Source of the DNA: Paracoccus caeni
Lineage (GTDB): Bacteria > Pseudomonadota > Alphaproteobacteria > Rhodobacterales > Rhodobacteraceae
DNA length: 64,000 bases
Reading direction: 5' to 3'
Assembly: GCF_016629665.1 (NCBI RefSeq)
Contig: NZ_JAEPRQ010000003.1
Coordinates: 473,043-537,042, forward strand
The notes beneath the pieces were generated by a model, which worked only from the letters and a program-made list of their open reading frames with translations, did not search any database and was not told where the DNA came from. How positions within the stretch are numbered: the first letter of the stretch is position 1; every line of letters begins with the position of its first letter. Of the stretch, positions 1 through 10,518 are shown in pieces. Both the position numbers and the translations under genes were made by a program.

Positions 1-813
1 ATGATCGCCGGCCAGTGGATCATGCTGATCGTGACGCAATGGCTGGTCTATCCGCTGGTCGCGATCCTGATTTTCGTATCGCTGTATCTGATCCCCGAAT
101 GGAACCTTGCCTCGGTGCGAGAGGTGACACCGATGGGACTGACGCTCAGCACGATCTGGCTGACGCTGCCGGTGCTGGTCTTTTCGTTCAACCACTCTCC
201 GGCGATCTCGCAATTCGCGGTGGCGATGCGCAGGCATTACGGCGCGGATGAGGGCACGGTGAAGGCCGATCTGGTCCTGCGCAACACCGCCGCCATGCTG
301 GTCGGCTTTGTCATGCTGTTCGTCTTTTCCTGCGTGCTGGCGCTGTCGCCCGCGCAACTGGCCGAGGCGAAGGCGCAGAACCTGCCGATCCTGTCCTATC
401 TGGCGAATGTGAACGGCAGCCCCTTCGTCAGCTATTTCGGCCCGGCAGTGGCGTTCCTTGCCATCGTGTCGTCCTTCTTCGGGCATTACCTTGGCGCCGC
501 CGAGGGGATGCAAAGCATCCTGCGCGGCACGGTGATGCCAGATCCGTCGAAGGTGTCGGATCGCAAGATGAAGCAGGGGATCGCCGTCTTTATCTTCTTC
601 ACCACATGGGGCGCGGCGATTCTGAACCCGTCGATCCTTGGGCTGATCGAGATGCTGGCCGGGCCGGTCATCGCCGCGATTCTATATCTGATGCCGATGT
701 ATGCGATCTACAAAGTTCCCGCGCTGGCGAAGTATCGGCACCAGTTGTCGAACATCTTCGTCATCATCGCGGGGGTGGTGACAATCAGCGCTATTTTCTA
801 CAGCTTCTTTTAG
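1..813 (+). CDS. Serine/threonine-type amino acid permease, C-terminal part
   Basis: The product resembles the hydroxy/aromatic amino acid permease family (SdaC/TdcC type), which imports serine or threonine with protons across the inner membrane. The family-typical stretch VFSFNHSPAISQFAVAMR is present near residue 60, and about seven hydrophobic segments follow. Family members are about 410-430 residues and only 270 are here, so the window opens inside the gene and the real start lies upstream. It converges on gdhA, with a shared terminator hairpin just after the stop. Substrate is inferred from family only. Confidence 0.8.
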   Translation: MIAGQWIMLIVTQWLVYPLVAILIFVSLYLIPEWNLASVREVTPMGLTLSTIWLTLPVLVFSFNHSPAISQFAVAMRRHYGADEGTVKADLVLRNTAAMLVGFVMLFVFSCVLALSPAQLAEAKAQNLPILSYLANVNGSPFVSYFGPAVAFLAIVSSFFGHYLGAAEGMQSILRGTVMPDPSKVSDRKMKQGIAVFIFFTTWGAAILNPSILGLIEMLAGPVIAAILYLMPMYAIYKVPALAKYRHQLSNIFVIIAGVVTISAIFYSFF

Positions 814-830
814 GCTGCACGCAGAGACGC

Positions 831-861
831 AAAACCCGCCATCGCAGGGATGGCGGGTTTT
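831..861. terminator. Bidirectional rho-independent terminator
   Basis: A perfect 13-bp stem (AAAACCCGCCATC with its complement) around a 5-base loop lies between two convergent genes. A-rich and U-rich flanks on both sides let it end transcription from the permease gene and from gdhA. Confidence 0.9.
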
Positions 862-878
862 CAGTTTCGATCATCCGA

Positions 879-2378
<1,500 letters not shown>

Positions 2379-3668
2379 TCAGGCCTTGCGGGCGTCCAGC
2401 GCGTCCTCGAATGTGCGCAGGCCGGTGATCGGCGACTGGACCAGCACTGCCATGTTCCCCGGCTTGTGTTCGTTGCGATACATCTTCGTATGCGCCTGCG
2501 GGATTTCGGCCCAGGGGAACACCTCGGACATGCAGGGGTCCAGACGGCGTTCCAGCATCAGCTTGTTCGCGGCGCTGGCCTGTTTCAGATGGGCGAAGTG
2601 GCTGCCCTGAATGCGCTTCTGATGCATCCACAGGTAACGCACGTCGAAGGTGCAGTTGAAGCCGGTGGTTCCGGCGCAGATCACGATCATGCCGCCCTTT
2701 TTGCACACGAGGGTCGAGACCGGGAAGGTCGCCTCGCCCGGATGTTCGAAGACGATATCGACATTGTTGCCCTTGCCGGTGATGTCCCAGATGGCCTTTC
2801 CGAACTTGCGCGCCTCGGTGAACCATTCCTTGTATTCGGGCGTGTTCACCTTGGGCAACTGGCCCCAACATTTGAATTCCTTGCGGTTGATGACGCCTTT
2901 GGCCCCAAGGCCCATGACGAAATCACGCTTGTCTTCTTCGCTGATGACGCCGATCGCATTGCCGCCCGCCGCATTGATCAACTGGATCGCGTAAGAGCCA
3001 AGCCCGCCCGATGAACCCCAGACCAGAACGTTCATGCCCGGTTTCAACTCGTGCGGCTCGTGCCCGAACAGCATCCGATAGGCTGTGGCCAGCGTCAGCG
3101 TATAGCAGGCCGATTCCTCCCATGTCAGGTGACGCGGGCGCTGCATAAGCTGTTGCGACTGGACGCGGGTGAACTGGGCAAAGCTGCCATCCGGGGTCTC
3201 ATAGCCCCAGATGCGCTGCGTGGGCGAGTACATCGGATCGCCGCCGTTGCATTCCTCGTCATCGCCGTCGTCCTGATTGCAATGGACCACGACTTCGTCG
3301 CCGACCTTCCAGCGCTTGACCTTGTCGCCCACCGCCCAGACGATCCCCGAGGCATCGGACCCGGCGATATGATATTCGGCGCCATGGCCGTCAAAGGGGC
3401 TGATCGGTTGGCCCAGACCGGCCCAGATGCCGTTGTAATTAACGCCCGCCGCCATCACCAGAACCAGCACCTCATTGCTGTCCAGCGTCGGCGTATCGAC
3501 GACCTCAAGCTGCATCGCCTGTTCGGGTTCGCCATGACGTTCGCGCCGGATCGCCCAAGCGTGCATCTTTTTCGGCACATGACCCAAAGGCGGCATCTCA
3601 CCGACCTCATAGAGATCTTTCACGGGCGCATCATAGGGTGCGATCGGGGTCGGTGCGTCCAGAGCCAT
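2379..3668 (-). CDS. ccrA: Crotonyl-CoA carboxylase/reductase
   Basis: This is the key enzyme of the ethylmalonyl-CoA pathway. It reductively carboxylates crotonyl-CoA with NADPH and CO2 to (2S)-ethylmalonyl-CoA during growth on C2 compounds. At 429 residues it matches the family. It is a medium-chain dehydrogenase/reductase with the nucleotide loop WGSSGGLGSYAIQL near residue 215. The long N-terminal extension before the MDR core and the phrase FEHPGEATFP are typical of Ccr rather than simple quinone reductases. AGGAG sits about seven bases before ATG. It is divergent from the mutase gene acting two steps later (after the epimerase), sharing a 209-bp promoter region. Confidence 0.95.
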   Translation of the reverse strand: MALDAPTPIAPYDAPVKDLYEVGEMPPLGHVPKKMHAWAIRRERHGEPEQAMQLEVVDTPTLDSNEVLVLVMAAGVNYNGIWAGLGQPISPFDGHGAEYHIAGSDASGIVWAVGDKVKRWKVGDEVVVHCNQDDGDDEECNGGDPMYSPTQRIWGYETPDGSFAQFTRVQSQQLMQRPRHLTWEESACYTLTLATAYRMLFGHEPHELKPGMNVLVWGSSGGLGSYAIQLINAAGGNAIGVISEEDKRDFVMGLGAKGVINRKEFKCWGQLPKVNTPEYKEWFTEARKFGKAIWDITGKGNNVDIVFEHPGEATFPVSTLVCKKGGMIVICAGTTGFNCTFDVRYLWMHQKRIQGSHFAHLKQASAANKLMLERRLDPCMSEVFPWAEIPQAHTKMYRNEHKPGNMAVLVQSPITGLRTFEDALDARKA

Positions 3669-3877
3669 CAGGTTCTCCTGTCAATGCCGCGTCGCAGAAT
3701 CGTTTCATGCTGCGTGAGGCAGTCGTAAAATCAACGACGCAATAATGCAATCAAGATTTATGTTACTGCGCAATATTATGTCGTTATGCCTAAATTTTTG
3801 CCGCGCCGCGGCGAGTTGACCGGGTATCTTTATTTCTGTATCAACGCATCAACCGTAAGATTGTTGCGAGGATCGTG
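3669..3877. promoter_or_regulatory. Shared ccr/ecm promoter region
   Basis: This AT-rich gap between the divergent ccr and ecm genes must carry both promoters. It contains related short elements, GCAATAATGCAA at 3739-3750 and GCGCAATATTATG at 3768-3780, which could be regulator half-sites. Ethylmalonyl-CoA pathway genes are known to be under short-chain-acyl-CoA-responsive regulators (RamB/ScfR/PccR types) in related bacteria. The link to these elements is inference. Confidence 0.4.
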
Positions 3878-5836
3878 ATGGCGGAGAAGGAAAAGCCTTG
3901 GCTGTTTCGGACCTATGCAGGCCATTCGACAGCCGCGAAATCGAACGCGCTTTATCGCAGCAATCTGGCGAAGGGGCAGACCGGGCTGTCGGTGGCGTTC
4001 GATCTGCCGACGCAGACCGGCTATGACAGCGATCACGTTCTGGCGCGGGGCGAGGTCGGCAAGGTCGGCGTGCCGATCTGCCATCTAGGCGACATGCGGT
4101 CGCTGTTCGATCAGATCCCGCTGGAGCAGATGAACACCTCGATGACGATCAATGCGACGGCGCCGTGGCTGTTATCGCTGTATATTGCCGTCGCGGAAGA
4201 GCAGGGGGCGGATGTCACCCTGCTGCAGGGAACGGTTCAGAACGATCTGATCAAGGAATACCTGTCGCGCGGCACCTATATCTGCCCGCCGAAGCCATCG
4301 CTCGCGATGATCACCGACGTTGCCGCCTATACGCGCGAGCATCTGCCAAAGTGGAACCCGATGAATGTCTGTTCCTACCATCTGCAGGAAGCCGGGGCGA
4401 CGCCGCAGCAGGAGCTGGCTTATGCGCTGGCGACCGGGATTGCGGTGCTGGACGATCTGAAGACCAAGGTTCCGTCCGATGAATTTCCGGCGATGGTGGG
4501 ACGGATCAGCTTCTTCGTGAATGCGGGCATCCGCTTCATCACCGAGATGTGCAAGATGCGCGCCTTTACCGAGTTGTGGGACGAGATCACGGCCCAGCGA
4601 TACGGGATCAACGACCCGAAATACCGCCGCTTCCGCTATGGAGTGCAGGTGAACAGCCTTGGCCTGACCGAGCAGCAGCCCGAGAACAACGTCTATCGTA
4701 TTCTGCTGGAGATGCTGGCCGTCACCTTGTCGAAGAATGCGCGGGCGCGGGCAGTGCAATTGCCTGCATGGAACGAGGCGCTTGGTTTGCCCCGGCCATG
4801 GGATCAGCAATGGTCGCTGCGGATGCAGCAGATCGTCGCCTATGAGACGGATTTGCTGGAATATGGCGATCTTTTCGACGGCAACCCGGTGATCGCCGCC
4901 AAGGTGGAAGAGCTGAAGCAGGGCGCGCGGGATGAATTGGCATTGCTGGACGAGATGGGCGGAGCGATTGCGGCGATCGACTATATGAAGTCGCGGCTGG
5001 TCGAATCGAACGCCGAACGCTTCGGCAAGATTGAATCGAACGAAACCATCGTCGTCGGCGTGAACCGCTGGCAGCAGGGTGAGCCTTCGCCGCTGATGGC
5101 AGGGGATGGCGGGATCATGGTCGTCGATCCGGCGGTGGAAGAGGATCAGATCGCCCGGCTGGGTGCGTGGCGCGAAGCTCGCGACGAAGCGGCCGTCGAG
5201 GCCGCCCTCGCCGCGCTGCGCCTTGCGGCACAGAAAGGTGCGAATATCATGCCGGCCTCTATCGCGGCGGCGAAAGCGGGGGCGACGACCGGCGAATGGG
5301 CGGGCGTGATGCGGCAGGTCCATGGCGAATATCGCGGCCCGACCGGCGTTTCGGCCAGCCCGTCGAACCGGACCGAGGGGCTTGAGGAAATCCGCGAGGC
5401 GGTGGATGCGGTCAGCAGCCGGTTGGGGCGTCGGCTGAAATTCGTGGTCGGCAAGCCGGGTTTGGACGGCCATTCCAACGGTGCAGAGCAGATCGCCTTC
5501 CGCGCCCGCGACTGCGGCATGGACATCACCTATGAGGGTATCCGGCTGACGCCAGAACAGATCGTGACCCGCGCGCAGGAAGAGGATGCCCATGTCGTTG
5601 GTCTTTCGATCCTGTCAGGTAGTCATCTGCCACTGATCGAAGATACGATGCAGCGCATGCGGGATCAGGGGCTGGGCCATATCCCGGTGATCGTCGGCGG
5701 CATCATCCCCGACGAGGATGCCAGGCGGCTGGTCGAGATGGGCGTTGCAAGGGTCTATACGCCCAAGGATTTTCAGCTCAACACGATCATGATGGATATC
5801 GTCGCGCTGGTCGAGCCGGGGGCAGAGGCCGCCTGA
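3878..5836 (+). CDS. ecm: Ethylmalonyl-CoA mutase, B12-dependent
   Basis: It interconverts (2R)-ethylmalonyl-CoA and methylsuccinyl-CoA with adenosylcobalamin. The N-terminal two thirds form a methylmalonyl-CoA-mutase-type TIM barrel. The C-terminal cobalamin domain shows GLDGHSNGAEQ (DxHxxG base-off motif), then GLSILSGSH and VIVGG. Ordinary methylmalonyl-CoA mutase is longer (about 710-750 residues). A 652-residue protein beside ccr points to the ethylmalonyl-specific clade. GTG at 3875 and ATG at 3878 are both possible; GAGGA at 3868-3872 is better spaced for the ATG. No epimerase or methylsuccinyl-CoA dehydrogenase is nearby. Confidence 0.93.
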   Translation: MAEKEKPWLFRTYAGHSTAAKSNALYRSNLAKGQTGLSVAFDLPTQTGYDSDHVLARGEVGKVGVPICHLGDMRSLFDQIPLEQMNTSMTINATAPWLLSLYIAVAEEQGADVTLLQGTVQNDLIKEYLSRGTYICPPKPSLAMITDVAAYTREHLPKWNPMNVCSYHLQEAGATPQQELAYALATGIAVLDDLKTKVPSDEFPAMVGRISFFVNAGIRFITEMCKMRAFTELWDEITAQRYGINDPKYRRFRYGVQVNSLGLTEQQPENNVYRILLEMLAVTLSKNARARAVQLPAWNEALGLPRPWDQQWSLRMQQIVAYETDLLEYGDLFDGNPVIAAKVEELKQGARDELALLDEMGGAIAAIDYMKSRLVESNAERFGKIESNETIVVGVNRWQQGEPSPLMAGDGGIMVVDPAVEEDQIARLGAWREARDEAAVEAALAALRLAAQKGANIMPASIAAAKAGATTGEWAGVMRQVHGEYRGPTGVSASPSNRTEGLEEIREAVDAVSSRLGRRLKFVVGKPGLDGHSNGAEQIAFRARDCGMDITYEGIRLTPEQIVTRAQEEDAHVVGLSILSGSHLPLIEDTMQRMRDQGLGHIPVIVGGIIPDEDARRLVEMGVARVYTPKDFQLNTIMMDIVALVEPGAEAA

Positions 5837-5948
5837 ACCGCGCCGGTTTCCGGCAGAATTCCACCGATTTCAGAGCGTAACGGAACCAGCCCCGAACCCG
5901 AGGCGCGATTTGTCCGTTGGGAAGCGAATACGCGACCAAGGACAAGAC

Positions 5949-6887
5949 ATGACGGCTACAGGCGATCGAAGCAGTGCGGTCGATCCATTGCGGATGTTGT
6001 TGGCGATCTTCGTGATCGGAATCCATACGGGCTTTCCCGACATTCTGCCGGAAATCCTCAGACAGACGCTGCTGAACGGGATTTACCGTTTGGCGGTGCC
6101 AGTCTTTGCGCTGATCTCGGGTTACTTCTTTCTTGATGCCGTGCGCAGCGGGCGCGAGGGGTTGTTTCTGCGCCGTATCCTGACGCTTTACGGGTTGTGG
6201 ATGGCGATCTATCTGACCCGCTATCTGCCGGTGATCGACACATTCGAGGATGCGTTGAGCATGGCGTTCTTCGGATACTTTCACCTGTGGTATCTGCCGG
6301 GCATTTTGATTGCTGCCGTGATCCTTGCCGGGCTGGTGCGGATGCAGGTGTCTCCCCGTGCCATTGCCGTGGGTGCGGTCGTTTTGGCGGCGATCGGTCT
6401 GGGCCTGCAATTCGTGGTGCTCTCGGGTCTGGCGGAACTGGATGTGAAAGTCTTCCGTAACGGAGTGTTCTTTGTTTTCCCCTATTTCGCCATTGGCTAT
6501 CTGCTGGCGATGTGGCGGAAGAAGCGGGATGACTGGCAGCCCGGCGGTCTGATGGTCACGCTTGCTCTGGCGCTGGTCATGGGGGAAAGCCTGATCTGGT
6601 ATGCGATTGCAGGCAATATGTCGGGGGTTGAGAATATGGCCTCGCTGCTGATCGCCGCGCCGGTGCTGTTTCTGGCAGCACTGGGCACGCCCGGATGGGA
6701 GAACGGGCGGCATATCGCCGGAATGGCGGCCTTTACCTATTTCTTCCATGTCCACATGATGTTCACCGCAACGCGGTTGGGCATTTCGGACGATGCGAAG
6801 TTTCTGTTCGTGACGGTGGCCTGTGTTGCACTGTATCTGGCGGTGAACGCGATACAGGGCAGGCGGCTGTTGCGGGCGATCACCTGA
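5949..6887 (+). CDS. Acyltransferase 3 family membrane protein
   Basis: The protein has about ten hydrophobic segments in 312 residues. It opens with the family pattern VDPLRMLLAIFVIGIHTGF, where an arginine and a histidine in the first membrane helix are the residues conserved in acyltransferase-3/OafA-type enzymes. Such proteins O-acylate surface polysaccharides or glycans; the substrate here is unknown. ATG at 5949 has AAGGA six bases upstream and is preferred over a TTG at 5910. It is convergent with rpmE across a shared terminator. Confidence 0.8.
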   Translation: MTATGDRSSAVDPLRMLLAIFVIGIHTGFPDILPEILRQTLLNGIYRLAVPVFALISGYFFLDAVRSGREGLFLRRILTLYGLWMAIYLTRYLPVIDTFEDALSMAFFGYFHLWYLPGILIAAVILAGLVRMQVSPRAIAVGAVVLAAIGLGLQFVVLSGLAELDVKVFRNGVFFVFPYFAIGYLLAMWRKKRDDWQPGGLMVTLALALVMGESLIWYAIAGNMSGVENMASLLIAAPVLFLAALGTPGWENGRHIAGMAAFTYFFHVHMMFTATRLGISDDAKFLFVTVACVALYLAVNAIQGRRLLRAIT

Positions 6888-6938
6888 GGGTCTTACGTCA
6901 TTACGCTTGCCGGTCTGCGGCACGCCCCTCTGAAACGA

Positions 6939-6966
6939 AAAACGCCGCCCCGAGGGGCGGCGTTTT
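6939..6966. terminator. Terminator between acyltransferase and rpmE
   Basis: A GC-rich 12-bp stem (AAAACGCCGCCC and complement) closes a CGAG tetraloop, with A/T runs on both sides. Placed between convergent genes, it can stop both. Confidence 0.9.
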
Positions 6967-6987
6967 GGTATCGAATGGCAGCGGCGA

Positions 6988-7209
6988 TCAGAAGCCGAGG
7001 CCTGCATATTTCGATTTGAATTTCGACACGCGGCCGCCGGTGTCCATCAGCTTGGCCGAGCCGCCGGTCCATGCCGGGTGCGAGGTCGGGTCGATGTCCA
7101 GCGACATGGTGTCGCCTTCCGAGCCCCAGGTCGAGCGGGTCTCGTAGGTGGTCCCGTCGGTCATCTTGACCGAGATGGTGTGATAATCGGGGTGGATATC
7201 TTTTTTCAT
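6988..7209 (-). CDS. rpmE: 50S ribosomal protein bL31
   Basis: At 73 residues it has the L31 N-terminus [12 protein letters not shown] and the C-terminal [10 protein letters not shown]. It lacks the cysteines of zinc-binding L31, so it is the zinc-independent form, as usual in alphaproteobacteria. GAGGAAGG precedes the ATG. It sits 14 bases after rplS and is probably the last gene of the rplS-side operon. Confidence 0.96.
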   Translation of the reverse strand: MKKDIHPDYHTISVKMTDGTTYETRSTWGSEGDTMSLDIDPTSHPAWTGGSAKLMDTGGRVSKFKSKYAGLGF

Positions 7210-7223
7210 CTGTTCGACCTTCC

Positions 7224-7607
7224 TCAGGCTTTCGCGTCCGAGAGGGGACGGTAATTGGTTTTCTCGGCGATACGGGCCGATTTACCGCGACGGTCGCGCA
7301 GGTAATACAGCTTGGCGCGACGGACTTTACCGCGACGGACCACTTCGATTGCATCGATATTGGTCGAATACAGCGGGAATACGCGCTCGACGCCTTCGCC
7401 GAAGCTGATTTTGCGGACGGTGAAGCTTGCGCCGATGCCGTTGCCACCTTTGCGCGAGATGCAGACACCTTCATAGTTCTGCACGCGGGTCCGGGTGCCC
7501 TCGGTCACTTTGTAACCGACGCGGACGGTGTCACCGGCCTTGAAGTCGGGGATGGTCTTGCCAAGCTCGGCGATTTGCTCGGCTTCCAGTTGGGCGATCA
7601 GGTTCAT
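7224..7607 (-). CDS. rplS: 50S ribosomal protein bL19
   Basis: The 127-residue protein begins [17 protein letters not shown] and contains the L19 signature around [16 protein letters not shown] with the basic [15 protein letters not shown] tail. It sits at the subunit interface. It follows trmD by two bases, so translation is probably coupled. The rpsP-rimM-trmD-rplS order is the conserved bacterial operon. Confidence 0.97.
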   Translation of the reverse strand: MNLIAQLEAEQIAELGKTIPDFKAGDTVRVGYKVTEGTRTRVQNYEGVCISRKGGNGIGASFTVRKISFGEGVERVFPLYSTNIDAIEVVRRGKVRRAKLYYLRDRRGKSARIAEKTNYRPLSDAKA

Positions 7608-7609
7608 CG

Positions 7610-8494
7610 CTATGTTTCCTTGTCATGCTCGCGGTGATCCCGCGATTGGTCTGATGCGCCCGAGAGCTGTCGGTCCTTTGCCGGGTCCATATGCGTTTCG
7701 GCATATGCCCGCCACAGATCGGGGCGGCGTTCCTTTGTCAGCCTTTCGGCCTCACTGGCACGCCAAGCATGAATGGCCGCGTGATTGCCGGAAAGCAGGA
7801 CTTCCGGGATCTCGCGACCTTCCCACAGGGCGGGCTTCGTGTACTGGGGGGCTTCAAGAAGGCCCCGATTGCCGATGGAAAAGGATTCCTCGGCCAGAGA
7901 GTCCTGATTCCCCAGCACGCGCGGTATAAGGCGAACCGTCGCATCGATCAAGACCTGAGCCGCAATCTCTCCGCCGGTCAAAACATAGTCGCCGATGCTG
8001 ATTTCCTCGATGCCGTGGGCGTCCAGAACCCGCTGATCCACGCCCTCGAACCGGCCGCAAATCAGGGTCACGCCCGGCCCTTCGGCCAAGGCGCGGGCGC
8101 GGGCCTGTGTCAGCGGCTTGCCGCGCGGCGACATGTAGATGATCGGGGTTGGCGGGGCTTGCCGGGCCTCGCGCAGGGCCGCGTCCATCACATCGGCGCG
8201 CAGCACCATGCCGGCGCCGCCACCTGCGGGGGTGTCATCGACATTGCGGTGCTTGCCGATGCCGAAATCGCGCAGCGGGATGGTTTGCAGGTTCCAAAGC
8301 CCCTGAGCCAGCGCCTTGCCGGTCAGTGACAGGCCAAGGATGCCGGGGAAGGCTTCGGGGAAAAGCGTGATGATCCTGGCGGTCCAGGCACCTTTCACCT
8401 GCGGCTCGGCCATCAACTCGCGCGGGCGCAGGCTGGCCGAAATCGACAGCCGCCCATGCGACTTCGGTTCCGGGGATTTGGGCGTATCGCTCAC
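7610..8494 (-). CDS. trmD: tRNA (guanine-37-N1)-methyltransferase
   Basis: TrmD methylates G37 next to the anticodon and prevents +1 frameshifting. The SPOUT trefoil-knot core is clear: [11 protein letters not shown] near residue 41, [29 protein letters not shown] and [14 protein letters not shown] start overlaps the rimM stop by four bases (GTGA), which suggests coupling. It adds about 30 residues before the usual N-terminus; an internal ATG at 8411-8413 is the alternative. The C-terminal tail beyond the core is also longer than in E. coli. Confidence 0.94.
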   Translation of the reverse strand: MSDTPKSPEPKSHGRLSISASLRPRELMAEPQVKGAWTARIITLFPEAFPGILGLSLTGKALAQGLWNLQTIPLRDFGIGKHRNVDDTPAGGGAGMVLRADVMDAALREARQAPPTPIIYMSPRGKPLTQARARALAEGPGVTLICGRFEGVDQRVLDAHGIEEISIGDYVLTGGEIAAQVLIDATVRLIPRVLGNQDSLAEESFSIGNRGLLEAPQYTKPALWEGREIPEVLLSGNHAAIHAWRASEAERLTKERRPDLWRAYAETHMDPAKDRQLSGASDQSRDHREHDKET

Positions 8495-8985
8495 TCGTCG
8501 GATTCCGGCGGATCGGCGACAATGCGACCGGCCTTCAGATCGACGGTGGGGACGACGGCGCGGGTGAAAGGCAGCAAAAGCTGTTCCTTGCCAATGACTT
8601 CCAGAATATCGCCCGCGCCGTGATCGAAGATTGCGCGGACCCGGCCAAGCACCTGCCCGCCAGTATCCACAACCTCCAGCCCGATCAGGTCGGCATGGTA
8701 GAATTCATCGTCGGGAAGCGAGGGTAGCACGTCGCGGGATGCCCAAAGGGTGATGCCCCGCAGCGCCTCGGCATCCTCGCGGGTATTGACGTTCGACACC
8801 CGCGCGCCAAGCCCGCCGGTAACCGGGCGGGTCAGTTTGACGGTAAAACTGCGCTTGCCGTCCTCGGTCGTCAAAGGACCGTAATTGGCGATATCGGCGG
8901 GTTCGGTGCAGAAACTTTTCAGGCGAACCTCTCCACGGACCCCGAAGGCCCCGGCAATCGCGCCTACGCAAATCTTGTCAGTCAT
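8491..8985 (-). CDS. rimM: Ribosome maturation factor RimM
   Basis: RimM helps assemble the 30S head domain. The 164-residue protein opens [17 protein letters not shown], the typical RimM N-domain, and ends with a PRC-barrel containing [13 protein letters not shown]. It lies between a small membrane-protein gene and trmD in the rpsP operon. Confidence 0.95.
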   Translation of the reverse strand: MTDKICVGAIAGAFGVRGEVRLKSFCTEPADIANYGPLTTEDGKRSFTVKLTRPVTGGLGARVSNVNTREDAEALRGITLWASRDVLPSLPDDEFYHADLIGLEVVDTGGQVLGRVRAIFDHGAGDILEVIGKEQLLLPFTRAVVPTVDLKAGRIVADPPESDE

Positions 8986-8988
8986 TGG

Positions 8989-9141
8989 TCAAGTTCCCCG
9001 CATAATCTGGCCGCAATATCCGGCGCGCAGCCAGACGCCTCCGGATTTTTCGCAAAGATCTTGCTGATGCGCACGTTCAAAAAGCATCCCGCCAACGAAA
9101 ACCAGCAAGATGAAGATGGCGCGGCGGAACAATTTGAACAT
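8989..9141 (-). CDS. 50-residue single-pass membrane protein
   Basis: This ORF fills the gap between rpsP and rimM and stops three bases before the rimM ATG. Its translation begins MFKLFRRAIFILLVFVGG: basic residues, then one hydrophobic helix. The periplasmic part has cysteines at about residues 30 and 43 around SGGVWLRAGYC, so a disulphide is possible. No strong ribosome binding site is visible. The fit into the operon and the membrane-protein composition support a real gene. No function is recognised. Confidence 0.55.
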   Translation of the reverse strand: MFKLFRRAIFILLVFVGGMLFERAHQQDLCEKSGGVWLRAGYCGQIMRGT

Positions 9142-9157
9142 GGGCGATCAGGGATTT

Positions 9158-9182
9158 CAGGCCCGGCTGAACGCCGGGCCTG
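9158..9182 (-). promoter_or_regulatory. Stem-loop in the rpsP-rimM gap
   Basis: A perfect 10-bp stem (CAGGCCCGGC and complement) with a 5-base loop lies just after the rpsP stop. No U-run follows on the minus strand, so it is more likely an attenuator or mRNA-processing or protecting element than a full terminator. It could keep rpsP mRNA more abundant than rimM-trmD. Confidence 0.5.
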
Positions 9183-9191
9183 AGGGTTCGA

Positions 9192-9563
9192 TTATTCAGC
9201 CGAAGCAGCAGCTTCTTCGACCGGAGCCGCAGCTTTCGCAGCTTTTTCTTCAGCGCGTTTTTTGGCTTTCGCGCCCGGTTCGGCTTTTTTCAGGTTTTTG
9301 CGCTCGGTTTTTTCCTTGGCGCCAGCAGCTTCCAGGAAGCGGGCAACGCGGTCGGTCGGCTGGGCGCCCTGGCTCAGCCAGTACTGAACGCGCTCCATGT
9401 TCAGCTTGACGCGGTCTTCGCTGTCTTTCGGCAGAAGCGGGTTATAGGTGCCCAGCTTTTCCAGAAAACGGCCATCGCGCGGCATGCGCGAATCGGTTGC
9501 GACGACGGCATAATGCGGGCGCTTTTTCGAGCCGCCACGGGCCAGACGGATTTTCATAGCCAT
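9192..9563 (-). CDS. rpsP: 30S ribosomal protein bS16
   Basis: The sequence [21 protein letters not shown] is the standard S16 start. After about residue 80 there is an Ala/Lys/Glu-rich C-terminal extension, common in alphaproteobacterial S16. AAGGAG lies nine bases before the first ATG. It is the first gene of the rpsP-rimM-trmD-rplS block. Confidence 0.96.
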   Translation of the reverse strand: MAMKIRLARGGSKKRPHYAVVATDSRMPRDGRFLEKLGTYNPLLPKDSEDRVKLNMERVQYWLSQGAQPTDRVARFLEAAGAKEKTERKNLKKAEPGAKAKKRAEEKAAKAAAPVEEAAASAE

Positions 9564-9592
9564 TTGTTTTTCTCCTTTGAAATGGCGGGGAT

Positions 9593-9611
9593 GGTGGGGG
9601 GAAACCCCACC
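9593..9611 (-). terminator. Hairpin between aroQ and rpsP
   Basis: GGTGGGG pairs with CCCCACC across a GGAAA loop right at the aroQ stop codon. There is no clear U-tract. It may weakly terminate the upstream message or separate it from rpsP. Confidence 0.4.
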
Positions 9612-9905
9612 CTACGATTGGAAGGTTTCGTGATGCCTTATGACTTCGGCGATCACGAAATTCAGGAATTTGCGCGCGAATTCCGGGTCGAGGTCGGCCT
9701 CGCGCGCGAGGCGTTCCAGCCGCTCGATCTGTTGCGCTTCGCGCGCGGGATCAGAGGGCGGAAGATCGTGTTCGGCCTTGAGATGGCCGACGGATTGGGT
9801 GTGCTTGAAGCGTTCGGCAAGCGTATAGACAAGGATCGCATCCAGCCGGTCGATGCTGGCGCGGTGTTCCTTGAGCAATTCGGCGGCGCGGGTCACGGCG
9901 TCCAT
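9612..9905 (-). CDS. Chorismate mutase, AroQ class
   Basis: The 97-residue all-helical protein matches the AroQ fold: R19IDRLDAILVYTLAERF in helix 1, HLKAEHDLPPSDPAREAQ with a conserved lysine and Arg in the middle, and a C-terminal helix. It converts chorismate to prephenate for Phe and Tyr synthesis. The next upstream feature is an intergenic repeat, so the operon may begin here. Confidence 0.85.
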   Translation of the reverse strand: MDAVTRAAELLKEHRASIDRLDAILVYTLAERFKHTQSVGHLKAEHDLPPSDPAREAQQIERLERLAREADLDPEFARKFLNFVIAEVIRHHETFQS

Positions 9906-9933
9906 CAGCGGGCCTCCGGCGTCTGGCCGCAGC

Positions 9934-9986
9934 GCCGGGGGCTTCGCGCCCCCGGATCCCCGCGGGATATTTGCGTGAAGAAGAGG
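9934..9986 (+). repeat. Dispersed intergenic palindromic repeat, copy 1
   Basis: CCGGGGGC-TTCGC-GCCCCCGG forms a hairpin at 9935-9955, followed by a G/C-rich linker and then GGATATTTGCGTGAAGAAG-like sequence. The same element occurs in inverse orientation at 57916-57970, with the same hairpin arms and trailing GGATATTTG/ATGAAGAAG block. It lies between genes, like REP-type elements. Confidence 0.65.
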
Positions 9987-9993
9987 CCGAGGG

Positions 9994-10518
9994 TCATGCC
10001 TGCGGCTCCTTCGGGTGGCGGTAGATCAGGCAGGGGGTGCCGCGCACATTGCCTTCGCGTTCGAAGGTTGCGCCCATGCGTTCGGCGAGGCGGCGCGAAC
10101 GGATGTTCTCGGGGTGGATCTGCGAGATCAGCGGGCCCAGGCCCATGACGTTCTGGGCGTGATCGCGGGCAGCCATTGCGCCTTCATAGGCGATGCCCCT
10201 GCCTTCGAAGCCTTCATAGACCTGCCAGCCCAGTTCGGGTTCCGGCCAGTCGATGTGATTGACGACGCCGAGACGACCGGCGACCGCGCCGGTGGCCTTG
10301 TCCTCGACCGTCCAGAAGCCATAGCCGCGGATGAACCAATGGCCGATGGGCGCCAGAAGCGAGGTCCAGATCTGCCATTCCTCGAACGGGCCGCCGATAT
10401 AGCGCGAGCGGTCGGAGAGGCCGAAGGTGCGAACGGCGTCCCAATCGGTCGCGCGGGGTTCGCGCAGGATCAGGTTTGCGGTCTCAAGGATCGGGATGTC
10501 GATGGCGATTGTGGTCAT
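9994..10518 (-). CDS. GNAT family N-acetyltransferase (second of a tandem pair)
   Basis: The 174-residue protein has the RimJ/RimL-type (Acetyltransf_3) pattern: ETANLILREPRATDWDAV near the N-terminus, the core GRLGVVNHIDWPEPELGW, and the acetyl-CoA loop region GFEGRGIAYEGA. It probably acetylates an amino group on a small molecule or protein; the target is unknown. The ATG overlaps the stop of the upstream GNAT gene by four bases (ATGA), so the two are translationally coupled. A longer reading upstream is rejected for that reason. Confidence 0.82.
   Translation of the reverse strand: MTTIAIDIPILETANLILREPRATDWDAVRTFGLSDRSRYIGGPFEEWQIWTSLLAPIGHWFIRGYGFWTVEDKATGAVAGRLGVVNHIDWPEPELGWQVYEGFEGRGIAYEGAMAARDHAQNVMGLGPLISQIHPENIRSRRLAERMGATFEREGNVRGTPCLIYRHPKEPQA

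Noticed and set aside
4172..5593. 473-codon antisense frame in ecm
   Set aside because: An open frame caused by high GC opposite a clear mutase gene; no start signal or known domain. The same applies to the long antisense frames opposite lon, ftsI and murD.
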